DNA of 64,000 nucleotides from Caenibius tardaugens NBRC 16725 (GCF_003860345.1 NZ_CP034179.1:3084001-3148000); one strand, 5' to 3'; shown: positions 27,309-36,665, counted from the stretch's first letter. Program-made: numbers and translations. The notes: generated by a model not told the origin, from the letters alone.

Positions 27309-29537
27309 TTGCTAGATCGACGAACATTGTCGCCCATTATCCTGGGCGTTGCATTTTTCTTGCTTACTGCAGCCAGTACATGGCTGATGAGCTTGAGCGA
27401 AGGGGTGCCTGTCGTGTGGCCGGCACCAGCAATTCTGCTCGCCTATCTCGCTGCGCGGCCAAAGAAAATGCACCGGATGGCCGTGATAAGCTGTGGCATC
27501 GGCGGGATGCTCGGAATGATACTGTTCGGGTGGTCGCCGCAGGTCTCTTTCCTAATGACGGCAATCAACCTGATCGATGAAATTGGGGCGTTCTGGCTGT
27601 TGGGTAAACTGCGCAGAGGGCGATTCGACTGGTTCGAAAGTCTTAACGGCGTGCTTTCCTTCGTACTGGTCGCCGGGATCATCTCGCCGCTTGCGTTGGC
27701 TGTGCCTGCTGCTCTGCTTGGCGGGACGCCGGCGGACGCAAACTTTGGCACGGTGTGTGTCGCGTGGTTCTTCGGCGACAGCCTTGCGGCGCTCGTTCTG
27801 ACGCCTCTGGTCTGGCTCGCGTTGAGCGGGCAACTGGCCCTGGAGGTCAGAAGCAAGTCCCATCTGGAAATGATCGGTGTGGTTGCCCTGTTGGCCGTGG
27901 TGGCGATATCCGCGACAGGGGTCTTCCTTCAGCCGACCACGCCGCTGCTGCTGTTGCCGTTCTTCCCGATTCTGATGTCTGCTTTCAAGGCAGAGCGGCT
28001 GGGTGCGGTGCTGTCATTGATCATCCTGTCCCATATCGGCATTGCGGCGACTTATTCTGGTCTGGGGCCGATCGCAGCGATGACCGGATCTTCGAGCTGG
28101 GGTTTCAGGGCGCTGCAATTGTACCTTGCCACCGCCATGATGTCTGCCTTGCCTGCAGCGGTGAGCTTGCAGCAGCGCAGGCTGGCGGCAGAAGAACTGC
28201 GGCTGCTGGTGCAACGCCTGAGCAAGAGCGAACTCAAGGCGCATAATCTGGCCAATACCGATGCACTGACCGGGTTGGCCAACAGGCGCTACTTCCTTGC
28301 CGAGCTTGAGCGGGCCGTTTCGGAACGGCGGGCGTTCACGCTGACGATAATGGATTTGAACAGCTTCAAAGAAATCAATGACTATTGGGGCCATGTCGTT
28401 GGCGACCAGATATTGAAATATGCAGGCGAACGGTTTCGTCACGCGATGGGTTCGTCTGCGGTACTCGCGCGGCTCGGGGGTGATGAATTCGCGGCGATTG
28501 TATTCCAGCCCTCGCGGTCCGATGCGGACAGGCTTGGGCATCGCATTGTCGCAGCGTTGGAAAAGCCAATCCTTATCGGGCGTAAGAGTTTTCGGGTATC
28601 GGCGGCCTGTGGGCTTGTTTATGCCGGTGTGGGTGGCACGCATTCATCCGCGCGCCTTGTCGCGCGGGCGGATGCCGCCATGTACCACGCGAAGCGTAAC
28701 CCGGATCAACGCTTCGTGCTCTATTCCTCGAGCCTTGGGGCGGATGAGGAACGCAAGGTCAAAATCCATGATGCGCTCTGCCAGCCGGTACAGCGGGGGG
28801 GCATCTATCCGGTGTACCAGCCAATCTATAACCTTGATTCTGGCGCATTGGTTTCATTGGAAGCACTGGCGCGCTGGGATTTGCCTGGGTTGGGCGTAGT
28901 CCCTCCCGGTGAGTTCATTCCGATCGCGGAACGAACCCGGGTCATTCCGGCCCTGACATGGGAACTTCTCACGCAGGTCATGGGGGATGCCGTGCATTGG
29001 CCGGATCATGTGTCGCTATCGTTCAACGCGTGTGCGGCGCATATCGCCACGCCGGGTTTTGTAGGTGAACTCCTGCATATTCTGCGCGAGGGCGGGTTGG
29101 CACCGCATCGCCTGAAACTGGAAATTACCGAGACGGCGCAATTGGCCGACAGCGACCGTGCGATGGAAAACTGCGGCATCTTGCAGCAGCGTGGCGTTCG
29201 GATCGTTCTTGATGATTTTGGCGCGGGCTATGCATCGGTTTCCTACCTGCGATCGATGCGCTTTGATGAAATCAAGCTTGACAGTTCCCTGACGCTCAAC
29301 GCCCGGAAGGAAGAAGGCCTTCTCCTTGCAAAAGGCGTAATCAAACTGTGCGAGGCGTTACAGGTGCCATGCACGGCTGAGCATCTTGAAGGGTTTGACG
29401 ATGTCAGCCGGTTCGCCGAACTGGGTTGCCGTTACGGCCAGGGCTTTTGCCTCCAGGAGCCTGTGGCGGCGGAGAAGGTCGCTATGCTCGAGCCGGTATT
29501 GGCGTCGCTGCATGATACCGGACGGCGGGTTGCCTGA
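27309..29537 (+). CDS. MASE1-GGDEF-EAL c-di-GMP enzyme
   Basis: 742 residues if translation starts at the TTG at 27309, which has GGAGG six bases upstream; a GTG at 27291 lies before that site and is less likely. The N-terminal 290 residues form an eight-to-ten-helix MASE1 sensor. The diguanylate cyclase domain carries an intact GGDEF at about 390-394, without an RxxD inhibitory site at the usual place. The phosphodiesterase domain carries EAL at 518-520, EITET and DDFGAGYAS, so both activities look possible. It sits in the inner membrane and sets c-di-GMP levels for motility or biofilm. It is monocistronic. Confidence 0.92.
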   Translation: MLDRRTLSPIILGVAFFLLTAASTWLMSLSEGVPVVWPAPAILLAYLAARPKKMHRMAVISCGIGGMLGMILFGWSPQVSFLMTAINLIDEIGAFWLLGKLRRGRFDWFESLNGVLSFVLVAGIISPLALAVPAALLGGTPADANFGTVCVAWFFGDSLAALVLTPLVWLALSGQLALEVRSKSHLEMIGVVALLAVVAISATGVFLQPTTPLLLLPFFPILMSAFKAERLGAVLSLIILSHIGIAATYSGLGPIAAMTGSSSWGFRALQLYLATAMMSALPAAVSLQQRRLAAEELRLLVQRLSKSELKAHNLANTDALTGLANRRYFLAELERAVSERRAFTLTIMDLNSFKEINDYWGHVVGDQILKYAGERFRHAMGSSAVLARLGGDEFAAIVFQPSRSDADRLGHRIVAALEKPILIGRKSFRVSAACGLVYAGVGGTHSSARLVARADAAMYHAKRNPDQRFVLYSSSLGADEERKVKIHDALCQPVQRGGIYPVYQPIYNLDSGALVSLEALARWDLPGLGVVPPGEFIPIAERTRVIPALTWELLTQVMGDAVHWPDHVSLSFNACAAHIATPGFVGELLHILREGGLAPHRLKLEITETAQLADSDRAMENCGILQQRGVRIVLDDFGAGYASVSYLRSMRFDEIKLDSSLTLNARKEEGLLLAKGVIKLCEALQVPCTAEHLEGFDDVSRFAELGCRYGQGFCLQEPVAAEKVAMLEPVLASLHDTGRRVA

Positions 29538-29605
29538 TCCGCTGAAACCGCGCGCAAATTCTTGCGGCTTGCCCGTTATCGGGTGCGAGGGCTAGAACAG
29601 GGGCC

Positions 29606-29986
29606 ATGGAGGCATCCCTTCCGATCAAGATCAAATTGCAGCTCATGTGCGGTGAAGAGATCGCGATGGGGCCGGGCAAAGCGGATCTGCTCGAGGCGAT
29701 CCGCGATACGGGGTCGATTTCCCGCGGTGGCAGGGCCATGGGCATGAGCTATCGGCGCGCGTGGTTGCTGGTCGATACGATGAACCGCTGCTGGCGCGAA
29801 CCTCTGGTCGAAACATCGCCGGGCAGCCATCACGGCGGTGGCGCCCGGTTGACAGTGGCGGGCGTGCGCGTTCTGGCGCTTTACCGCACTTTACAGGATA
29901 ACGTGGCCCGGACGGTGCAGGGCGTGGAACTGGCTGAACTGCAAGCCGCGATGCGGAAAGCGCCGAAGTCCAGCCAGAAAGATTGA
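29606..29986 (+). CDS. ModE N-terminal-like winged-helix regulator
   Basis: 126 residues matching only the DNA-binding half of ModE: LLEAIRDTGSISRGGRAMGMSYRRAWLLVDTMN is the LysR-like helix-turn-helix, followed by the wing with GGGARLTVAG. The C-terminal molybdate-binding (Mop/TOBE) domains are absent. Short forms like this are common near molybdenum enzymes, but no mod transport or molybdoenzyme gene is in the window. It is convergent with the cyclase gene at 30000. Confidence 0.87.
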   Translation: MEASLPIKIKLQLMCGEEIAMGPGKADLLEAIRDTGSISRGGRAMGMSYRRAWLLVDTMNRCWREPLVETSPGSHHGGGARLTVAGVRVLALYRTLQDNVARTVQGVELAELQAAMRKAPKSSQKD

Positions 29987-29999
29987 ACCGGCGGCAGGA

Positions 30000-30995
30000 T
30001 CAGACCGTGGCAATGGGGGTGGCGGGCGAACCGACCGATCCGGGCAGCCGGAGCGGCGGCGCGGTCAGCAGGAAAGCGCTGCGATTATGCGCCAGCAACC
30101 AGTCGGCCAGTTCGTGCAACAGCCACAGTTCGCCAAGGTGAATGCCGAGTTTGAACAGGCAGAGTTCGTGGAGCGGAAGGATGGCATGATCGGCGCCCGG
30201 TGGATTGTCCCAGTCATAGGCTTCCACCGCGAGATTGTCCGAACAGATGGCGACAATGCCGCTGTCATCGATCCATTGCAGCAGGCGCGGATCGCTTCCA
30301 TCCAGCCCAGCGCCCAGAATGTCGAGAATGCTGCGGTCGGGCTGGCGGTTCATCGACAGCACCGCTTCGTCATACCCGACGTGCATCAGCAGGAAATCGC
30401 CTTTTTGCACATCCACCTTTTGCGCATCGATTGTGCGCATCAGATCATCATATCCGACCCGGCGATAATCGGTGCCAAACATGGCCTTGAAATTGAGCAT
30501 CACACCACGGCCCTGAACGCCCGCAGCCGCCATGTTCTCAATTCCCAGAGCCCTGGCGTAAGGGCCATCGGGATGATCGGGGCCGAGCATATGCTCGTCC
30601 GCGCGGTAACCGTTGTAATAGACTTTTTCGGCCACACCATCGCCATCGGCATCGAATTTCTGGCCCATGTGAGCGAGCGAATCCCACTGGGTGGAAAACT
30701 GCGTGTAAAGTACCACGCCATCATCGCACATGACGTCGGAGCAGTGATCGCTCACCTGATTGTAGGCTGGCGAACCATCTTCCATCTGTTCGACGAAGAG
30801 GCGCGGCGGCTTGCGCATATCCACCATGGGGCCGGGATAATCGAGCGGCAGGGACAGTGTGAAGGCCACGCCTTGCTGCACTTCGCGAATGCCCGCCAGC
30901 CGCCGTTCAGGGGTCAGGAGATTCATACGGCCGAGTTGGTCGTCCGGACCGAAATCGCCCCAGTTGGAACCTTCGGGGCGATGTTTCCAGCGCAT
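30000..30995 (-). CDS. cyclase family protein (kynurenine-formamidase-like fold)
   Basis: 331 residues from an ATG with a textbook AAGGAGA five bases upstream. It belongs to the larger 'putative cyclase' branch. QWDSLAHMG replaces the HxGTHxDxPxH metal motif of classical formamidases, and VQGRGVMLNFK, FLLMHVGYDEA and VAICSDNLAVEA are typical of this branch. Members hydrolyse cyclic or amide bonds in aromatic catabolism. It is divergent from the VOC gene at 31225 and probably shares its regulation. Confidence 0.85.
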   Translation of the reverse strand: MRWKHRPEGSNWGDFGPDDQLGRMNLLTPERRLAGIREVQQGVAFTLSLPLDYPGPMVDMRKPPRLFVEQMEDGSPAYNQVSDHCSDVMCDDGVVLYTQFSTQWDSLAHMGQKFDADGDGVAEKVYYNGYRADEHMLGPDHPDGPYARALGIENMAAAGVQGRGVMLNFKAMFGTDYRRVGYDDLMRTIDAQKVDVQKGDFLLMHVGYDEAVLSMNRQPDRSILDILGAGLDGSDPRLLQWIDDSGIVAICSDNLAVEAYDWDNPPGADHAILPLHELCLFKLGIHLGELWLLHELADWLLAHNRSAFLLTAPPLRLPGSVGSPATPIATV

Positions 30996-31152
30996 CGTAC
31001 TCTCCTTGATCCGCACAGGATGCGATTGATCGTGCGCCGAGTGGCGCGCGGGGCGTAGGTGGCGCAAGCGTGGTGCGCTGTCAAAAGCAAACAGGAGTGG
31101 GCGGGTTCGCACAGCGGCTGTTTGGCCGTACTTGATTATCGCACAGTCTGTT

Positions 31153-31164
31153 GTAATAAATTAC
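31153..31164. promoter_or_regulatory. short palindrome between divergent genes
   Basis: GTAAT and ATTAC (31153-31157 and 31160-31164) form a 5-bp inverted repeat with a 2-bp spacer. It lies in the 229-bp region between the cyclase and VOC genes. Weak evidence; it could be chance in an AT-rich patch. Confidence 0.25.
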
Positions 31165-31224
31165 GGCAGACAAACAAAGTGCGCGTAAACAGTGCGCGCG
31201 AACGCGAAACCGGGAGAATGAGAA

Positions 31225-31634
31225 ATGGCTGCAACCTTACCGCATGGCCGCAGCCATGACGTGGATTTCATGTTTACCAAACTGGTGGTGCATGATCTCG
31301 AGAGGGCGACGGAATTTTACCGCGATGTGTTCGGGCTGGTGGAGGTGCATCGTCTCGATGCCGAAATCACCGGGCGCAAAGTGAGTGAAGTGGTCTTTAT
31401 GCCGACCTCGGAAGGCGGTCCGATGTTTGTTCTGGTACGGTTCCATGATCGGGCAGGCCCCGCCAGTGATGAAACCATACTGGGGTTCGCCACGCAGGAC
31501 CTTGATGCGCTTCTCGAGCGGGCCAACGCGCTTGGTGGGGTTACAGCATCGCAGACGGCGGGGGTGGTTTCCGGCATGCTTTCCTGTTGGATCCGGAGGG
31601 GCACCTGATCCAGATCAGTCAGCCTGCAGGCTGA
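31225..31634 (+). pseudogene. VOC family protein, frameshifted near its 3' end
   Basis: The first 116 codons encode a normal VOC protein (FMFTKLVVHDLERATEFYRD, TGRKVSEVVFM). After Val-Ser-Gly at about 31575 the frame runs into SGMLSCWIRRGT and stops at 31608. One base earlier, the frame reads HAFLLDPEGHLIQISQ and stops at 31632-31634, which is the normal C-terminus of the family with its Glu metal ligand. A single lost base near 31575 explains this. It may be a true mutation or a sequencing error; the gene is otherwise intact. The adjacent downstream gene is an APH-fold kinase homologue. Confidence 0.8.
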
Positions 31635-31684
31635 CCCGCGCGTGCCCGGCACAATCGGCTTTCATATTTTCAAAGGATATTTGG

Positions 31685-33253
31685 GTGCTCGCTAACAAGG
31701 AAAGACTGCATCCCGGGATGCGCTGCAAGATCAGTTCGGAAAACGGGGCCGCCGTTACCCGCGATAGGCAGGACACATCCCCGGTATTGCACGCCTTGCC
31801 GTTGGGAACACTTGTGGTTTGTGCGCAGGTCGAGGCTGATGAAAGCGGCAATGCGCGCGTCCGGATCAGCAGCCCGGCTGGCTGGATGGATGCCCGCGAT
31901 CTGGAACCCGCTGCCGAACTGCCCGCGCACGGCCTCGATTATGAGACATTCAGGCAGCGCCACACCACGGTCGCTGCGGGTGACTATTACGGCCTCGATT
32001 TTCCTTTCTCCATCGCGATGTTCGATACCTTTGGTGCAGCCTTCCTCACGGAGGCCTTCCGCGCGGCGGGTACAATCGCGGCCGACAATGCGGTGACGGA
32101 GATTGTCGAACTTAAGTCGCTGGGGAAATTCGGTGCTTCGGAAAATGCATTCCTCGAAGTGCGCTATGCCCGATCGGAACCGGAGCTGTCGGAAAAGCTG
32201 TTCGTCAAGTTCCCGCCGCCGGCGGAACGGGAAGAATACAAGTTTGGCCTTTCGCGCATGGCCCATGGCGAGATCGCCATGCACAAATTTTCGCGCGAAC
32301 AGCCATTACCGGTTCCTGTCGCCCGGTACTATTTCGGTGAATATTCCTCCCACACGACCAATTATATTCTGATTACCGATCGCATCCCCTTTGGTGTCGA
32401 TCCGATCGAGCCGGCCCATCTGAAAGGGTGGGATCATTTGATTCCCGCGCTGGAAGATCATTACGCGGTACTGGCCCGCTCCCTTGCCGCGCTGGCTGCT
32501 GATCATCGCACGGGCGCGTTGGGGTACGGCGTTGAGGCATTGTTCCCTTATGCGCGTTCGGCACGCGATTTCGCGACGGGTGCGGACGTGGAGGAAAGGG
32601 TTGATCGCCTGATCGATTTCGTATCGCGTGTGGCGCCGCAATTGTTCGTTGATCATGTCCGCGATCCGCAATTCCTTGCGCGGTGGCGTGAAGACCTGCT
32701 GTTCGGATTGGCGAACAAGGATGCCGTCATCGCCTATTTGCACAGCGACCCCGATTATGTCGGTATGTGCCATCCCAATCTGAATCCCGACAATGCGTGG
32801 TTCTGGCGGGAGGCGGATGGGAAACTGCATGCCGGATTGCTGGACTGGGGCGGGGCGGGGCAAATGAGCTTTGCGCAGGCGCTCAGTGGCATGCTGATGA
32901 TGGTCGACCCGGAACGGCATCTGGCGATCAAGAACATGGTTCTGAATGCATTTATCGACGAATTCGCCGCGCGAGGGGCGGGCGCGCTCGATTTTGACGA
33001 ACTCCATCTGCAGTACAAGGCTTCGCTCTATTCCACCGCGCTGGGCATGATTGTCGGCATGATTATCGATCTGATGCCGCAGTTTTCCGAAGCGGACTAT
33101 GCAACGATGGAAAACCGGTTCGACCAGCGGCTGATGGATAGCGGGCTCTATGCCGCCGTGGTCTGGATCGACGATATGCTTCGTGAGGCGGGGGACACGC
33201 TGTCTCCCGGGGGGGCGAGCCGGATAATTCTGGAACGGATCGCTTCGACCTGA
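31685..33253 (+). CDS. APH/ecdysteroid-kinase-like protein with SH3-like N-terminus
   Basis: 522 residues from a GTG with AAGGA seven bases upstream. Residues about 5-75 look like a bacterial SH3-type barrel (VLHALPLGTLVV, RVRISSPAGWMDARDL). The remainder follows the aminoglycoside-phosphotransferase fold, with FVKFPP as a possible N-lobe Lys. The catalytic loop reads HPNLNPDN (363-370), with Asn365 where HGDxxxxN kinases have the Asp base. DWGGAG follows, with the Mg-binding Asp387 kept. It lies between a VOC gene and an acyl-CoA synthetase gene. It may be a small-molecule kinase of unusual mechanism, or a binding protein. I do not assign a substrate. Confidence 0.75.
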   Translation: MLANKERLHPGMRCKISSENGAAVTRDRQDTSPVLHALPLGTLVVCAQVEADESGNARVRISSPAGWMDARDLEPAAELPAHGLDYETFRQRHTTVAAGDYYGLDFPFSIAMFDTFGAAFLTEAFRAAGTIAADNAVTEIVELKSLGKFGASENAFLEVRYARSEPELSEKLFVKFPPPAEREEYKFGLSRMAHGEIAMHKFSREQPLPVPVARYYFGEYSSHTTNYILITDRIPFGVDPIEPAHLKGWDHLIPALEDHYAVLARSLAALAADHRTGALGYGVEALFPYARSARDFATGADVEERVDRLIDFVSRVAPQLFVDHVRDPQFLARWREDLLFGLANKDAVIAYLHSDPDYVGMCHPNLNPDNAWFWREADGKLHAGLLDWGGAGQMSFAQALSGMLMMVDPERHLAIKNMVLNAFIDEFAARGAGALDFDELHLQYKASLYSTALGMIVGMIIDLMPQFSEADYATMENRFDQRLMDSGLYAAVVWIDDMLREAGDTLSPGGASRIILERIAST

Positions 33254-33484
33254 CCTGATGGGCGGTGAGCGTACCTATTGCGAAGATGCCTGCGTGCGGA
33301 TTTATGAGGGGGGGAAATAGCGCATTGCCCGTTCGCGGACAGTCCAATATGGCCATACGCGTGAGAATCTGACCGGTCCCTTGCGAGAAGCGACTTGCCA
33401 ATTCGCTTCCGGCTCTGCAGGGGCACCGGGAATTTGCCTTGTCCCACCGCGCTGGGGCATCGGATCGGAACGCAAGGAGAGACC

Positions 33485-35620
33485 ATGTCCGCCAGCCAGA
33501 CCCAGAATCATGCCGCAGACCTGTCCGCGATGGACCGGATGTTGTCGCCCCGTTCGATCGCGTTGATTGGCGCATCCAATACGGCGCACCGCATTGGTGG
33601 CCTGCTCTTCGCCAACCTCAAGCGTGCTTTCAAGGGCCCGCTCTATCCGATTCACCCGACCGAGCAGGAAATCATGGGTGTGCAGGCGTATGCCTCGCTC
33701 GATGACCTGCCGGAAGCAGCCGATCTGGCCGTGGTGGCCGTGGCGGCCAAAATGGTTCCGGAAATGGTCGAAGCCGCAGCGGCGGCGGGAATCGCGGGTG
33801 CCGTGGTTGTCACCTCCGGATTTGCGGAAGTGGGCGAAGAAGGCGCCGCGCTGCAGGAACAACTGGCGGAAATTTCCCGGCGTACCGGCATTCGTCTGAT
33901 TGGGCCGAACTGCATCGGCTATTTCAATATGCATGGCGGTGTGATGGCGAACTTCGCAATCACACCGGATTCGCCGCTGCCCAAGGCTGGCGGCACCGCA
34001 CTGGTATCGCAGAGCGGCGGTTTCGGTTCCTACATCTCGCTGATGGCCATGCGGGCCGGGCTGGGCGTGGGCTGGTTCGTCAGCACGGGTAACGAAGTCG
34101 ATTGCAACGTTTCGATGGTATGCCGTCATCTGATCGAACGGCCGGAAGTGAAGGTTCTGCTCGCCTGCGTCGAAACGCTGCGTGATCCGGATATCTTCAT
34201 CGAAACGGCGGAACGCGCCATCGAACTCGACAAACCGATCGTCCTGCTCAAGGCCGGTCGCTCGGAAGAAGCGGCGCGTGCCGCGATGAGCCACACGGGT
34301 TCGATCACCGGATCGGCCGATGTGCTTTACGCTGTTTGTGAACAGTACGGCGTGCATATCGCTGAAACGATGCAGGAAATGCTGGATCTCGGGCTGATGT
34401 TCGAAACCGGCAAGCGCACCAAGGGCCGCCGTCTCGCCGTGCTCACCACGTCTGGTGGTGCGGGCGTGCTGTTGACCGATGAAGCGGCGGAAGTGGGGCT
34501 GACCGTGCCGGAATTGCCGGCCGAAGAACAGGCCGCGCTGGAAGCGGTTATGCCACCGCCGTTCTTCGGTTCGATGGCCAATCCGCTCGACACCACCGCG
34601 CAGATCGTTGCGCACCAGCACGCGGCTGTCGGCATCATGGAGCATCTGGGCAAAAGCCCCTCGATCGACATGATCACTTGCGTGACCTGGGATCACACAC
34701 TCGATTTCATTCAGGCGCTGATCGATGGCGACAAGGGCACCGACAAGCCGGTTTCGATCCTGTGCACGGGGCTGGTGGAGAAGGTTTCGGAAGCGGGGAC
34801 GCCGCTCTATCTCGACCCGTCGCGTGCGGTGCGCCCGCTGGGGGCGCTCGCTCGCCAGTCGCTCGATCGTCCGAAAGTGGTCAAGGCGCCTGTCAAGGAT
34901 GAGGCGCGTATTGCCCGTATGCGGGCGCTGTTCGAGTCCCTTGAAGGCCGCAAGGTGTTGATGGAGCATGAAGGCAAGCAGCTCTTCGCGGAATACGGTA
35001 TTCCGGTGACCCGGGAAAAGCTGGTGGCGACCCCGGCCGATGCGGATGCCGCTGCGGCTGAAATCGGCGGCAAGGTGGCGATCAAGTACATGAGCCCGGA
35101 ACTGATGCACAAGTCCGACGTGGGCGGCCTGCGTCTCGGGCTGGAAGCCGGTTCGGTTCAGGCGGAGGCCGAAGCCATGTTGCAGGACGTGGCGCGCGGT
35201 GCCCCACATGTGGCGCTTTCGGGCATTCTGGTGCAGGAAATGGTCCCTGCGCGCATGGAATTGACCTGCGGGATCAAGCGCGATCTTTCGTTCGGCCCGA
35301 TCATCGTGGTCGGCATGGGTGGTGTGCTGGTCGAAGTGCTGGCCGAAGTGGCCATGCTGCGCCCGCCGTTCGATGCCGATATGGCGCGCAAGGTCGTGGC
35401 CAGCCTGTGCGATGGGCGCATCGCCTCGGCGCGGCGCGGGCTGGAGCCGGCGGAAATCGATGCGGTTGTCGCGACAGTGATGGGCCTTGGTCAGATGGCG
35501 TTGGAACTACCGGAAATCTCGGAAGTGGACGTCAATCCGGTGCGCATCGCCAATGGCCGTGCCGTGGCGGCTGATGCGTTGGTGATTCTGGAAGGTGCGG
35601 AAGACGCTGGCCATCATTGA
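33485..35620 (+). CDS. acetate-CoA-ligase (ADP-forming) family protein
   Basis: 711 residues, a fused alpha-beta ADP-forming acyl-CoA synthetase. The CoA-binding domain (SIALIGASNTAHRIG) is followed by two succinyl-CoA-ligase-like domains with the phospho-His in SHTGS at His270. The C-terminal ATP-grasp_5 domain has VAIKYMSPELMHKSDVGGLR. It interconverts an acid, CoA and ATP with acyl-CoA, ADP and phosphate. AAGGAGAGACC precedes the ATG. The likely job is activation of a carboxylic-acid intermediate of the surrounding pathway; feruloyl- and pimeloyl-type members have the same layout, so the substrate stays open. Confidence 0.9.
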   Translation: MSASQTQNHAADLSAMDRMLSPRSIALIGASNTAHRIGGLLFANLKRAFKGPLYPIHPTEQEIMGVQAYASLDDLPEAADLAVVAVAAKMVPEMVEAAAAAGIAGAVVVTSGFAEVGEEGAALQEQLAEISRRTGIRLIGPNCIGYFNMHGGVMANFAITPDSPLPKAGGTALVSQSGGFGSYISLMAMRAGLGVGWFVSTGNEVDCNVSMVCRHLIERPEVKVLLACVETLRDPDIFIETAERAIELDKPIVLLKAGRSEEAARAAMSHTGSITGSADVLYAVCEQYGVHIAETMQEMLDLGLMFETGKRTKGRRLAVLTTSGGAGVLLTDEAAEVGLTVPELPAEEQAALEAVMPPPFFGSMANPLDTTAQIVAHQHAAVGIMEHLGKSPSIDMITCVTWDHTLDFIQALIDGDKGTDKPVSILCTGLVEKVSEAGTPLYLDPSRAVRPLGALARQSLDRPKVVKAPVKDEARIARMRALFESLEGRKVLMEHEGKQLFAEYGIPVTREKLVATPADADAAAAEIGGKVAIKYMSPELMHKSDVGGLRLGLEAGSVQAEAEAMLQDVARGAPHVALSGILVQEMVPARMELTCGIKRDLSFGPIIVVGMGGVLVEVLAEVAMLRPPFDADMARKVVASLCDGRIASARRGLEPAEIDAVVATVMGLGQMALELPEISEVDVNPVRIANGRAVAADALVILEGAEDAGHH

Positions 35621-35632
35621 CGCCAAGGGCAG

Positions 35633-35661
35633 TTGACACCCGGTTTGGCCGATCCACAATG
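35633..35661 (+). promoter_or_regulatory. candidate promoter of SDR gene
   Basis: TTGACA (35633-35638) and ACAATG (35656-35661) are 17 bp apart, 25 bp before the SDR start. The -10 element is weak. A strong AGGAGG follows before the ATG at 35686. Confidence 0.4.
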
Positions 35662-35685
35662 TGTGCGTTTGCAGGAGGATAGCGC

Positions 35686-36474
35686 ATGCATGGGATCGAT
35701 TACGGCATAGCCGGGCGCAAGGCGCTGGTTTGCGGTTCGTCGCGGGGGCTGGGGCACGCGTGTGCCGTCGCCCTTGCCCAGGCAGGCGCGGATGTCACGT
35801 TGAACGGACGCGATCCTGATGCGCTGGCACGCGCAGCCGATGATCTGGCCGCGGTGCTGGGGCACCCAGTTGCCTACGTCATTGCCGATGCGACAACGGC
35901 CGAAGGGCGGGCGGCTTTGCTCGACGCCTGCCCCGAACCCGATATTCTGGTCAACAATGCCGCCGGGCCACCGCCGGGCCAGTTCACCGATTGGGATGAG
36001 GCTGACTGGCAGGCGGCGTTGGCCGCCAACATGATCGCCCCGATCATGCTGATCCGCACGGTGGTCGTTGGCATGCAGCGTCGGGGCTGGGGCCGGATCA
36101 TCAATATCACTTCGGGTGCGGTCAAGGCGCCGATACCTTTGCTGGGATTGTCCAACGGCGCCCGATCGGGGTTGACCGGCTTTGTCGCCGGGTTGGCGCG
36201 CGAGGTGGCGCGGGATGGGGTGACGATCAACAACCTGTTGCCCGGGCAGTTTGAGACCGATCGGCTGCGCAGTCTTGCCCAGGCACGGGCGGCCAGCACG
36301 GGCGCCACGTTTGAACAGACATGGCAGGCAATGGCCGCATCCAACCCCACCGGGCGGCTGGGGCGGCCGGAGGAATTCGGCGCGACCTGTGCCTTCCTTG
36401 CCAGCCAGCAGGGGGCCTATATCAACGGCCAGAACATCCTGCTCGACGGCGGAGCATATCCGGGCACATTCTAG
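35686..36474 (+). CDS. SDR-fold protein lacking the catalytic Tyr/Lys
   Basis: 262 residues with an ordinary Rossmann part: GSSRGLG at 17-23, NNAAG at 90-94, and NGRD after the second strand (NADP type). The catalytic Ser is Ser143, but thirteen residues on, where Tyr belongs, there is Ser156, and Arg160 replaces Lys (LSNGAR). I recall other SDR-like proteins with a similar SN-xx-R pattern, which suggests a subgroup rather than decay. It could act by another mechanism or as a structural subunit. AGGAGGATAGCGC precedes the ATG. Confidence 0.85.
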   Translation: MHGIDYGIAGRKALVCGSSRGLGHACAVALAQAGADVTLNGRDPDALARAADDLAAVLGHPVAYVIADATTAEGRAALLDACPEPDILVNNAAGPPPGQFTDWDEADWQAALAANMIAPIMLIRTVVVGMQRRGWGRIINITSGAVKAPIPLLGLSNGARSGLTGFVAGLAREVARDGVTINNLLPGQFETDRLRSLAQARAASTGATFEQTWQAMAASNPTGRLGRPEEFGATCAFLASQQGAYINGQNILLDGGAYPGTF

Positions 36475-36649
36475 GGCTTGTCCGAACGGTACGGGGAGCG
36501 GGTGCCAATTCCCGCTGGCATAAATGGCTCTGCGCGTCGTTGCTGGGATAATATGTATACCCTGCGTCGGGTGATAGCGCTTCTTACGTGTTCCAGAATG
36601 CTTTACTAGGTGAAATACTGAAATCGTATTGTTGGAATTTCAATAATAT

Positions 36650-36665
36650 TTGATATTAATATCAA
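36650..36665. promoter_or_regulatory. perfect 16-bp AT palindrome before diguanylate cyclase gene
   Basis: TTGATATTAATATCAA is self-complementary without spacer, ending 26 bp before the cyclase start. The whole 36590-36675 stretch is AT-rich, unlike most of the window. A dimeric repressor site is likely by form; the protein is unknown. Confidence 0.5.

Noticed and set aside
33387-33409. 7-bp hairpin in the gap between the kinase-like and acyl-CoA synthetase genes
   Set aside because: GAAGCGA/TCGCTTC with a 9-nt loop has no T-run and no partner element; likely chance.
33302-35209. A 635-codon frame antisense to the acyl-CoA synthetase gene
   Set aside because: Shadow caused by strong codon bias; the sense protein has clear domains and active residues.
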